From: Paracoccaceae bacterium
GTDB taxonomy: Bacteria > Pseudomonadota > Alphaproteobacteria > Rhodobacterales > Rhodobacteraceae
Reading direction: 5' to 3'
NCBI GenBank assembly: GCA_013139635.1
Contig: WTAL01000006.1
Span: 1-45,758 of the forward strand
DNA: 45,758 nt
Shown here: positions 16,549-23,756 of the stretch, one piece after another
Position numbering within the stretch: position 1 is the first letter of the stretch
How the letters are laid out: each line of letters opens with the position of its first letter
Notes under the pieces: model-generated
Databases searched by the model: none
The model's input: only the letters and a program-made list of their open reading frames with translations
What the model was told of the DNA's origin: nothing
Position numbers and translations under genes: made by a program

Positions 16549-18112
16549 GCTCATCGAGCGCGCGGGTGCGGTTTACTTCGGCCAATAATTCTTCGCCCGC
16601 CGATGTGCTGATTTCGACTAATATTTCATTTTGCAATTGAACCAGCGCCTCGCGCTGATCAGCTTCTTTATCCATCGCCAGCCCTTTGGCAATTGAAATG
16701 AGCGCGCCCTGAATATCCTCGGATTTTAGTTGAATTTGAGCCTGCAATAGGTGGGCTTGGGGGGAGGCTCCCCACAGGCGTAGGCAGGTGGAATTGGCAG
16801 TTGCCGCGCCGGAAATATCCCCGAGATGATAGCGCGCCTGCGCGATAATGCGATGAAGGTTGGGGGCTAGCGGATTCAGGGTTAACCCAAATTCAGCCAG
16901 TGAAATGGCGTCATTATAATCCTTTGCGCCGAGTAACAGGAGCTCGGCAACTTCCTCTGTTAAAGACCAATTATTGGGCTGCAATGCCATGGCTTTGCCG
17001 TAAAGTTGGCGGGCGGTTTCAAATGCATTGGCGCGGAGCATTTCGCGGGCGGCCTCTACCGGTAGCCGCAGGGCCTGCTGGCGGGCGAGGCCAAATAGCA
17101 GGTCGACCAGTTCAAACAAATCATGGCCATCACCATTGTAAAGCACGCGGGTGATCAGGTGGCCTTCCTCGGCATCGGGCTTCAAATATGCCGTTTTACC
17201 TTTGGAAAACCAACCATCAAGCTGATGGAAATTAACGGCCAAAGCGGCAGACGCGCCGAAGTTTTGAAATCCGATTTGCTCAGAAGCTTCCCGCGGGGAA
17301 AGAGTGCCGTAATCAGATAGCATGGCAAAGCCGCGAGGACGCAGAGACTTCGCGATATTCTCCATGCAGGCCAGCGCGCCGTGGCAATGAACCAACGGGG
17401 TATCTTCGCCCTCGGGGGGTGGTAAGGCGGCCTCATAGGGAAGCGCTGGCGCTTCAATATGGCGGGTCTGGATTTGCAGGTTTTTGGCCATTGGCAAAAA
17501 CGGAGCCAGATGGGAACTGCCGGGGATTTTTAGCGCGTCCTCTAGGGCTTCATTGACGGCGGGCAATGTGCAACGCGTTTGCATTTGCCTTATTCCGCGC
17601 TCGCCAACCGACAGAATATCAATCGGCAGGCTGTCCAGAATATAGGAGCCAAAAACGCCGTCAAATGTGGCCTCAAATGTATCGGGCCATGGCGCGCCTG
17701 CATCAAAAACCATTGTTTCTATATGGTCTGCATGCGCGGCCTGAGATTCAAGCATTTTGGCGCTGCCATCGGTCACGACATAGGTGCAGCTTTTATAAAT
17801 CTCCGGCGCTTGCGCCTTTAGGGCATCCAAAAACAACTTGGCGAAAATGCCCGACCCAGAGCCGATTTCTAAAAAGCGGCACGGGTGGTCTTTCTGGCCG
17901 GTTTCCAGCAGTGGCTGCACAGCATCATCTGATAAGCGCCCGCTAGACGTTGCGCCATAAGGCACGTCCATTTGCAAAAAAACCTCAAGCCCGCAATCAA
18001 CCCAGGCCGAGCGTGCAATCCGCATGGCGGCGCTATCCCAGATGGGCTGAAAGCTTTCAACCGGATGCCCTTTTTGCGCGCCATTGGCGATAATCGCAAC
18101 AGGGCCCCGCAC
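16532..18112 (-). CDS. MidA/NDUFAF7-like SAM methyltransferase fused to TPR repeats
   Basis: 526 residues from a GTG start. Residues 20-95 carry P-Y-G-A-T-S-S-G-R-L-S-D and L-E-I-G-S-G-S-G-I-F (81-90), the SAM-binding motif I of MidA-like methyltransferases; S-D-Y-G-T-L-S-P (about 285) is the family's later motif. NDUFAF7, the mitochondrial relative, methylates an arginine of complex I. Residues about 365-520 form tandem TPR-like helices (A-R-Q-L-Y-G-K-A-M-A-L-Q-P-N is one repeat), an unusual extension that may hold a protein substrate. The stop codon of the coiled-coil gene upstream abuts its GTG. A second, ordinary MidA may exist elsewhere in the genome. Confidence 0.75.
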   Translation of the reverse strand: MRGPVAIIANGAQKGHPVESFQPIWDSAAMRIARSAWVDCGLEVFLQMDVPYGATSSGRLSDDAVQPLLETGQKDHPCRFLEIGSGSGIFAKLFLDALKAQAPEIYKSCTYVVTDGSAKMLESQAAHADHIETMVFDAGAPWPDTFEATFDGVFGSYILDSLPIDILSVGERGIRQMQTRCTLPAVNEALEDALKIPGSSHLAPFLPMAKNLQIQTRHIEAPALPYEAALPPPEGEDTPLVHCHGALACMENIAKSLRPRGFAMLSDYGTLSPREASEQIGFQNFGASAALAVNFHQLDGWFSKGKTAYLKPDAEEGHLITRVLYNGDGHDLFELVDLLFGLARQQALRLPVEAAREMLRANAFETARQLYGKAMALQPNNWSLTEEVAELLLLGAKDYNDAISLAEFGLTLNPLAPNLHRIIAQARYHLGDISGAATANSTCLRLWGASPQAHLLQAQIQLKSEDIQGALISIAKGLAMDKEADQREALVQLQNEILVEISTSAGEELLAEVNRTRALDELTTRP

Positions 18113-18443
18113 CTAGCGCTTACCCTTTTTCTGATCATAAGCTTTGAGCGCTTGGTCGACCAGCTTCATGGTGTTGCGCTCCATGAGGCGCGGATCAACC
18201 TGCTTTGTTACTTTTTTGCTGTTTTTGTCCATTTTACCAAAACGTTTTTCCAACCCAATGATATATTTGTGATCCTGCGCATTTACCCGATTTTGGTCTT
18301 TTAAATTTCGGTTAAAACGGTCTTCCAGCTTGGTGACGTGCCGATGAACTTCGTTGTTAACTCTCACCATGTCAGAGTGGAAACTCTCAACTTTGGCTTC
18401 GAGCTTAATCAGTCTTTTTTTCAATATTATTAATATCAGCCAT
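18113..18443 (-). CDS. Small coiled-coil protein with an apparent homopolymer frameshift
   Basis: About 110 residues, highly charged and helical, with heptad-like spacing (L-I-K-L-E-A-K-V-E, then K-L-E-D-R-F-N-R-N-L and G-L-E-K-R-F-G-K-M). ATG at 18443 follows AGGAA at good distance and gives M-A-D-I-N-N-I-E-K, but this frame stops after 12 codons. After a run of seven A (T7 at 18415-18421 on the plus strand) the long frame lies one base further on. Removing one A joins the two into a natural coiled coil. The alternative is a TTG start at 18448 giving a strange hydrophobic N-terminus. So either an indel or a sequencing error is present. It is co-oriented with the methyltransferase-TPR gene. 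Function unknown. Confidence 0.6.
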
Positions 18444-18521
18444 TTCAAAATTCCTACTTAAAATCGTAATGTAGGGGGTAAGTTTTGCACAAAAGTGCTA
18501 TTCTGTCTAGGTTTTGCCGTT

Positions 18522-19076
18522 TTACTCGGGGGCGGCATTTAGCAATGGCAAGATCCGATTGGTTAAAACCGATTGGGTAATTGGGCCGGGGTAGCGCAGC
18601 AATATCTTGCCGTCGCCGTCCAGAATGAACGTTTCAGGCACACCGGTTACGCCCCACTCAATGGCGTTACGGCCCGAAAAATCGGCTCCGATTTTTATAA
18701 ATGGGTCGCCGAACTGGCGCAAAAAAGAATGTGCCTGTGTAGGCTGATCTTTGTAATTTATGCCGATAATGGAAATGCCCATTTCGTCGGCCATGCGCTC
18801 CAGCATCGGGGCTTCGGCGCGGCAGGGCGCGCACCAGCTGGCCCAAAAGTTCACCAATTGCATGTTGCCGTTGCGGAAATCGGCATCAACCGGGGCGGGG
18901 TCTTCCCTTAGGTCAGTCAGGTTTACGGCGGGTGCTGTTCGCCCGATAAACTCAGAAGGGAGGTCATTTGGGTTTTCACGTTGCAAGCCGACATAAAACA
19001 TCGTGGCGAGGCCTGCAAAAATTAGCGGCGGCAAAAGCAGGAAATAGTTGAACGATTTTTTCGGTTCTTCGGTCAT
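18522..19076 (-). CDS. ccmG: Cytochrome c biogenesis thioredoxin CcmG/DsbE
   Basis: Keeps the haem-binding cysteines of apocytochrome c reduced in the periplasm. 184 residues: short cytoplasmic start, membrane anchor about 11-30, then a thioredoxin fold with the redox motif W-C-A-P-C (Cys82, Cys85) and the cis-Pro region G-V-P-E-T-F-I-L-D that is typical of CcmG. Its ATG overlaps the ccmD stop (ATGA), placing it last in ccmC-ccmD-ccmG. Confidence 0.95.
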   Translation of the reverse strand: MTEEPKKSFNYFLLLPPLIFAGLATMFYVGLQRENPNDLPSEFIGRTAPAVNLTDLREDPAPVDADFRNGNMQLVNFWASWCAPCRAEAPMLERMADEMGISIIGINYKDQPTQAHSFLRQFGDPFIKIGADFSGRNAIEWGVTGVPETFILDGDGKILLRYPGPITQSVLTNRILPLLNAAPE

Positions 19077-19228
19077 TTTGGCTTCCGGTTAGCTTCAAGG
19101 CGGGCAAGGATTCTCTTGCTCTTTTTGGCGTTGCGAAGCGAAATTATAGCTAAGCCCCCAAGGAGCACAATCATCGAAGCGTAAGCGGCCAAAACCGGAA
19201 CGGCGTATTTTCCAAGATCGGGGAGCAT
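19073..19228 (-). CDS. ccmD: Haem exporter accessory protein CcmD
   Basis: 51 residues, found by reading the gap between ccmC and ccmG. It starts M-L-P-D-L-G-K-Y-A, then a single membrane segment (V-P-V-L-A-A-Y-A-S-M-I-V-L-L), then a basic tail R-N-A-K-K-S-K-R. CcmD is the small membrane subunit that helps release holo-CcmE from the CcmABC complex. ATG shares one base with the ccmC TAA (TAATG), and its TGA overlaps the ccmG ATG, so the three genes are coupled. Confidence 0.92.
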   Translation of the reverse strand: MLPDLGKYAVPVLAAYASMIVLLGGLAIISLRNAKKSKRILARLEANRKPK

Positions 19229-19959
19229 TAGGCCTCTCTTGCCCTGAGGGCGTTTATGCGGCGGTTTCGGATTTCAGTGCGGGTGCGCAGGAGGAGAAGC
19301 GCAAGGAATAGCAGGAAAAAACCGGCGATGGACAGCATGAGCGGCTGCCAAAACACCGCCGAAACCTGCGTTTCTTCGCCCGGTCGAATGAGGGGGGCCG
19401 ACGTGCCTTGGTGCAGCCCTTGGCTCCAGAAATTCACAGCATAGCGGGAGATGATGGCGAAAACCGAGCCTATCATGCAAAGGATGGCTGAAAGATCGGC
19501 GGCTTTATCGGCGTCGTCTATGGCGGCCCAAAGGGCGATATAGCCGATGTAGAAGATGAACATGATGAGGAATGAGGTCAGGCGCGGGTCCCAGACCCAC
19601 CACGTGCCCCACATGGGTTGGCCCCAAACGGCGCCAGTGATGAGGGCAATTAGCGTCATGATTGCGCCAATGGGGGCGGCAGCTTTGGCCGCGAGGGCAG
19701 ATACATGGTGTCGGCGGATGAGCCAGATCAGGGATGTGACAAACATCATAAAGTAAATGTTGATGGCCAAAAAGGCTGTGGGAACATGCACATAGATGAT
19801 TTTTACGGTCGCGCCTTGGCGGGCGTCATCAGGCGTAAGGAAAAAACCCCAGTAAAGCGCAGGGATAAGGGTGAGGAGGGTGAGCCCCGTGATCCACGGA
19901 AGCACCCGACCTGAAAGGCGCATAAAACGCACCGGATTAGCAAATTCCCAAATAGACAT
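19228..19959 (-). CDS. ccmC: Haem-handling membrane protein CcmC
   Basis: Binds haem and attaches it to the chaperone CcmE on the periplasmic face. 243 residues with six membrane segments, the tryptophan-rich motif W-G-T-W-W-V-W-D-P-R (about 117-126) and flanking haem-ligand histidines in Y-V-H-V-P and L-H-Q-G. It begins M-S-I-W-E-F-A-N-P as in many Rhodobacterales. No ccmA or ccmB lies upstream, where they commonly are; the 288 bp before it hold only hairpins and a repeat. Confidence 0.96.
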   Translation of the reverse strand: MSIWEFANPVRFMRLSGRVLPWITGLTLLTLIPALYWGFFLTPDDARQGATVKIIYVHVPTAFLAINIYFMMFVTSLIWLIRRHHVSALAAKAAAPIGAIMTLIALITGAVWGQPMWGTWWVWDPRLTSFLIMFIFYIGYIALWAAIDDADKAADLSAILCMIGSVFAIISRYAVNFWSQGLHQGTSAPLIRPGEETQVSAVFWQPLMLSIAGFFLLFLALLLLRTRTEIRNRRINALRAREA

Positions 19960-20185
19960 GCGGGGTGTTTAACCGCTTGGGAAAGCGGGCGCAATCGGCA
20001 TTCGGTCACAGTTTGGAGACTGGCGGGTTTTTGCGCGGCGGTTGTGGCAAGCGCCGCCGAGCGTAGCGAGGCCACGGCCAGCGGCAGGCATTTTTCAGTT
20101 TACTGAAAAATGTGCTTTTATGACGGGGGGTTTACCCCCCTAGGAATAAAAGCAAGCTCGGAGCTGCCGGTCAGTTCCGGCATCG
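19960..20185. other. Intergenic region with two strong hairpins
   Basis: No gene seen. CATTTTTCAG-TTTA-CTGAAAAATG (20089-20112) is a perfect 10-bp stem with a four-base loop, and GGGGGG-TTTA-CCCCCC (20125-20140) a perfect 6-bp stem. Both lie between the start of ccmC and the end of rhlE, both minus strand. They could terminate rhlE transcription or insulate the ccm operon. Confidence 0.6.
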
Positions 20186-20247
20186 CGGCTCCTCGGCGAC
20201 CCTTCGGGCCACCTCGTCACCGCGTGCGGCGCTTCGCTTGCAAAGGT
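20186..20247. repeat. Dispersed 3'-end repeat, copy B (degenerate)
   Basis: Carries CCTCGGCGACCCTTCGGGCC and the following ACCTCGTC, matching the core of copies A, C and D. The terminal hairpin arm is worn (CGCTTGCAAAGG). It reaches the stop codon of the minus-strand rhlE gene at 20248. Confidence 0.65.
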
Positions 20248-21483
20248 TTAGCTCGCCTTTTGGCGTGGCCGAAACTTACGTCGGCGCTGCTGCGGGCGGC
20301 CTGCATCGGGGCGCTTTGCAGCGCGGGTTGGTTGCGGGATGTCTTTCTCCTGCAAGGGAGAGCCATCAGCGGCCAGTGCCGGAATCTTTATCTTGATGAG
20401 CCGTTCAATGGCCCGCAAAAGCTTGATTTCTTCACTGGTGCAGAAGCTCACGGCCAAGCCAGAGGCTCCGGCCCGCGCGGTGCGGCCAATACGGTGAACA
20501 TAGCTTTCCGGCACGTTTGGCAGGTCATAATTTACCACCAGTTCTACACCCGGCACGTCAATACCACGGGCGGCGATGTCTGTGGCGATCAGCACCAGTG
20601 TTTTCCCGTTTTTAAAGCCTGCGAGTGTCCGCACCCGCTGGCTTTGGGATTTATTGCCGTGGATCGCCTCGGCGCCAATGCCTTCAGCCACCAGTTTACG
20701 CGCAATTTTATCAGCGCCGCGCTTGGTGCGGGCAAATACGATGATCTTTTTGCCGGGGTGGGTTTTGGCCAGCTTGGTCATGGCGTTCACTTTGCCATCA
20801 GGCGGCAGGTGCATCACGCTTTGCGAGACTTTATCAGCGGTTTTGGCAACCGTAGCCACCGCAACCTCAACCGGGTTTTGCAGGTGGTCCTGCGACAGCG
20901 CCTTGATTTCCTTAGGCATAGTTGCCGAAAACAGCAGGGTTTGGCGCTTTTTGGGCAGCAGCTTCAAAATCCGCTTAATGGCGGGCATAAAGCCGATATC
21001 CAGCATTTGGTCAGCTTCATCGAGCACAACGGTTTCAACTTGGTCAAGCCGCACGGCTTTTTGGGAAACAAGGTCCTCAAGCCGCCCGGGTGTCGCCACG
21101 AGGAAATCTATCCCGCCGCGCAGAGCGTTGATTTGCCGTTTGATCGGCACGCCGCCCACCACACAGGTGGATTTCAGCGGCAGGCGCCCGCCGTAATCAC
21201 GCACAGATTTATCAATCTGCGCCGCAAGCTCACGCGTAGGCGAAAGGATCAGCACGCGCACGGGGCGGTGCTTGCCACCCTCGGAGGTTTTGTTAATGCG
21301 GTGCAGCAAAGGCAGCGTAAAGGCCGCCGTTTTGCCGGTGCCGGTTTGAGCAAGGCCCACAACATCGCGGCCTTCCATAATTGGCGGAATGGCTTGGGCC
21401 TGAATGGGCGTGGCGGTTTCGTAACCAAGTTCTTGCAACGTGGTAAGAAGCGGCTTGGATAAGCCGGTGTCTTCAAAATTCAT
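20248..21483 (-). CDS. rhlE: DEAD-box RNA helicase, RhlE type
   Basis: 411 residues of ATP-dependent RNA unwinding. Motifs in order: Q motif (A-T-P-I-Q-A-Q-A-I-P), A-Q-T-G-T-G-K-T (motif I), P-T-R-E-L-A-A-Q (Ia), D-E-A-D (II), S-A-T (III), then A-R-G-I-D-V and H-R-I-G-R-T-A-R-A-G (VI). The last 30 residues are basic (R-R-R-K-F-R-P-R), as in RhlE proteins, and help bind RNA. RhlE-type helicases act in ribosome assembly and mRNA decay. It is divergent from the RNA ligase/HD-Pnk cassette. Confidence 0.93.
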   Translation of the reverse strand: MNFEDTGLSKPLLTTLQELGYETATPIQAQAIPPIMEGRDVVGLAQTGTGKTAAFTLPLLHRINKTSEGGKHRPVRVLILSPTRELAAQIDKSVRDYGGRLPLKSTCVVGGVPIKRQINALRGGIDFLVATPGRLEDLVSQKAVRLDQVETVVLDEADQMLDIGFMPAIKRILKLLPKKRQTLLFSATMPKEIKALSQDHLQNPVEVAVATVAKTADKVSQSVMHLPPDGKVNAMTKLAKTHPGKKIIVFARTKRGADKIARKLVAEGIGAEAIHGNKSQSQRVRTLAGFKNGKTLVLIATDIAARGIDVPGVELVVNYDLPNVPESYVHRIGRTARAGASGLAVSFCTSEEIKLLRAIERLIKIKIPALAADGSPLQEKDIPQPTRAAKRPDAGRPQQRRRKFRPRQKAS

Positions 21484-21819
21484 GATATAATGCTTTCAAT
21501 ATGCGCGCGGCAGGCACGGCTTTGGCTTGTCAGGTGCGACAGGCTCTAGCAGACGTGCAAAAAGGCTCGTAAGTGAGTTGGCCGCGGGGTTCTAGCGCTA
21601 TATGGCGCATGTTGCGGTGCAATACAAGCCTTCATATCTGCGTGGAAACCACGCACCCAGCTTGGCAAACGCGTTTTACGGTGCTAAAAGCCGCGCATAT
21701 CAACCCTTAGCCCGCGAGTCTGTCATGTAATTCTTGAGCACATATTCCGTTTTTTAGCCGTTTTAGCGGCTGATTTTATGTGCCTGATGGGGGCCTCCCC
21801 CAAATGAATGAGAATCACG
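21484..21819. other. Divergent intergenic region rhlE / RNA repair cassette
   Basis: 336 bp without a gene. It must hold both promoters. Visible structures: AGCCG-TTTTAG-CGGCT (about 21758-21773) and the GC palindrome GGGGGCCTCCCCC (about 21789-21801) just before the ligase start. The latter could hide the ribosome-binding site of the ligase. No clear operator was recognised. Confidence 0.5.
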
Positions 21820-22638
21820 ATGACATTGATAAAATACCCGCGCACGCGGCATATTGAGGGCTCCCGCCTGCAAATCGGGGATATCGGGGATGACATGCCT
21901 CTGAGCGAGCTTAGCGGGAAAACCCTGATTATTGAGGAAAAGGTGGATGGTGCGAATTGCGGCATTTCCTTCGACGAAGGTGGCGCGCTCCGGCTGCAAA
22001 GCCGCGGGCATTTCCTGACAGGCGGCCACCGCGAGCGCCATTTTGACCTGTTTAAAACCTGGGCCAACACCCATGCGGCGCGGCTTTTTGCAGTGCTTGG
22101 CGCGCGCTATATCATGTATGGTGAGTGGATGTATGCCAAGCACACGGTCTTTTATGACCGTCTGCCGCACTACTTTCTGGAGTTTGATGTGTATGACCGT
22201 AAAGCCGGTGCGTTCCTTTCCACCAAGGCGCGGCGCGCGTTGCTGAAGGGGCTGCCGATAATGCCGGTGCCGGTGGTTTTTGAGGGCGAACTGCTCGGGG
22301 CCAAGCAGGTGGCGGCGCTGATGCGGCCCTCGCTTTATAAATCTGCCAACTGGCAAAACGCCTTGGCGCGTGCTGCCGAGGCGTCGGGCAGTCGCGCAGA
22401 TTTTGTGGCCGCGCAGACCGAGCACAGCGACCTGGCGGAAGGGCTATACCTTAAGGATGAGGCGGAGGGCGTGGTCATCGGGCGCACCAAATATGTGCGG
22501 GCAGATTTTTTGCAAGCCATTGAGGCGAGTGATGGCCATTGGCTGGACCGGCCAATTTTGCCCAATGCTTTGGCGGAGGGCGTTGACATTTTTGCACCCG
22601 AGCTGGGCGTAAAAGGGGCTTATGATGCTGCGCCTTGA
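21820..22638 (+). CDS. RNA ligase, Rnl family
   Basis: 272 residues of a covalent nucleotidyltransferase ligase. Motif I is E-E-K-V-D-G (39-44), with Lys41 as the AMP-accepting residue. Further motifs are G-E-W-M-Y (III), E-F-D-V-Y (IIIa), E-G-V-V-I-G (IV) and K-Y-V-R (V). Such enzymes seal 3'-OH/5'-phosphate RNA ends. The compact size without a long C-terminal domain is like small bacterial Rnl proteins. ATG at 21820 is preceded by GAGAA; ATG at 21808 would add four residues. The downstream HD-Pnk gene overlaps by 17 bp, so ligase and end-healing enzyme are made together, a known two-gene RNA repair pairing. Confidence 0.85.
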   Translation: MTLIKYPRTRHIEGSRLQIGDIGDDMPLSELSGKTLIIEEKVDGANCGISFDEGGALRLQSRGHFLTGGHRERHFDLFKTWANTHAARLFAVLGARYIMYGEWMYAKHTVFYDRLPHYFLEFDVYDRKAGAFLSTKARRALLKGLPIMPVPVVFEGELLGAKQVAALMRPSLYKSANWQNALARAAEASGSRADFVAAQTEHSDLAEGLYLKDEAEGVVIGRTKYVRADFLQAIEASDGHWLDRPILPNALAEGVDIFAPELGVKGAYDAAP

Positions 22639-23743
22639 GCCCTTTGTTCCCCATGCGCCCGATTGGCGGGTGGGTTGGGCGGCGCTTTGGCCTGTATGCC
22701 CGCATTTTGCGCCGCTGGATGCCTGCCCGCAAGACCCGCTTCACCACGGAGAAGGAGATGTAGGCATTCACACCCGTATGGTGGTGGAGGCCTTGGTTGG
22801 CTTGCCGGAATGGCGCGCGCTGCCGCCCGAGGATCGCGCGCTGCTTTTCTGGGCCGCCTGCCTGCATGATATCGGTAAACCCGCCACCACCAAGCAAGAA
22901 GATGGGCGGATCACCTCGCGCGGACATTCCCGCGTGGGGGCGCTCATGGCGCGGGAATGGCTGCGGGAGGTTGGCGCGCCTTTTGCGTGGCGCGAGGCAC
23001 TGTGCGGCCTGATTGCCCACCACCAACTGCCGTTTTGGCTTAATGAGCGGCCCAGCCCGCAGAGGCTCGCGATATCTACCGCGCAGGATTGCCGCGCTGA
23101 TTGGCTTTGCCTTCATGCGCGGGCCGATGCCCTTGGCCGCATATGCCAAGACCAGCAAGCGGTGCTTGATAACGTGGCGCTTGCGCGGGAGGTGTTTAGC
23201 GAGGCGGGCTGCCTTTCCGGCCCCTATCCTTTCGCCAATGCCGAAAGCCGCCTTGCCTTTTGGGAGCGGCCCGAGCGCGCGGCGGATTACCCCGCCTTTG
23301 AGGATTTTCGCTGCACGGCCTATGTGATGTCGGGCTTGCCCGGTGCGGGTAAGGATACGTGGATAAGGCAAAACCTGCCGCAGCTGCCGATGGTGAGCCT
23401 TGATGCTATTCGCGCGCAAAACGGGGTGTCGCCAAGGGGAAACCAGGGGCGGGTTATTCAGGCAGCCAATGAGCAGGCGCGGGTGCATTTGCGGGCGCGG
23501 CAGGATTTTGTGTGGAACGGAACCAACGTAACGCGGCAAAACAGAGCGCGCCTCACCAAGCTTTTAAGGGATTATAAGGCGCGGATTCATATGGTTTATA
23601 TTGAGGTGCCGCCCAATGTTGGACGGCAGCAAAACAAAGGGCGGGGGCGTGTGGTGCCTGAGGCGGTGATCGCGGGGCTGGAACGAAAGCTGGAGCCGCC
23701 GACGCTGAGCGAAGCGCATGAGGTAACGCTGGTGGTGGGGTAA
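22622..23743 (+). CDS. HD-Pnk end-healing enzyme (HD phosphatase + polynucleotide kinase)
   Basis: 373 residues. Residues about 45-185 are an HD domain: His50, His82-Asp83 in L-H-D-I-G-K-P, His102 and the pair His133-His134 complete the metal-binding set. Residues about 230-373 are a P-loop kinase with M-S-G-L-P-G-A-G-K-D-T-W (236-247) and D-A-I-R; W-N-G-T-N-V-T-R is the later signature. In studied HD-Pnk enzymes the HD part removes 2',3' phosphates and the kinase phosphorylates 5'-OH ends, leaving termini that a ligase can join. It overlaps the RNA ligase gene by 17 bp. Its last codons lie in a palindromic repeat shared with the end of nnr. Confidence 0.9.
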   Translation: MMLRLEPFVPHAPDWRVGWAALWPVCPHFAPLDACPQDPLHHGEGDVGIHTRMVVEALVGLPEWRALPPEDRALLFWAACLHDIGKPATTKQEDGRITSRGHSRVGALMAREWLREVGAPFAWREALCGLIAHHQLPFWLNERPSPQRLAISTAQDCRADWLCLHARADALGRICQDQQAVLDNVALAREVFSEAGCLSGPYPFANAESRLAFWERPERAADYPAFEDFRCTAYVMSGLPGAGKDTWIRQNLPQLPMVSLDAIRAQNGVSPRGNQGRVIQAANEQARVHLRARQDFVWNGTNVTRQNRARLTKLLRDYKARIHMVYIEVPPNVGRQQNKGRGRVVPEAVIAGLERKLEPPTLSEAHEVTLVVG

Positions 23744-23756
23744 AACCCCACCCTAC
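23734..23756. repeat. Short palindromic repeat, family 2, at convergent gene ends
   Basis: GGTGGGGT-AAA-ACCCCACC (23734-23752), a perfect 8-bp stem followed by CTAC. It contains the stop codon of HD-Pnk and touches the stop codon of nnr. The same unit is at 15888. Confidence 0.8.

Noticed and set aside
18415-18421. Programmed -1 frameshifting at A-AAA-AAG, as in dnaX
   Set aside because: A -1 slip leads to GAC TGA, an immediate stop. The long frame needs +1, so a base indel is more likely.
20110-21462. 450-codon open frame opposite rhlE
   Set aside because: Antisense shadow; composition unlike a protein, and rhlE carries all motifs.
22475-23539. 354-codon open frame opposite HD-Pnk
   Set aside because: Pro/Arg/His-rich antisense frame without any domain; the plus strand encodes intact catalytic motifs.
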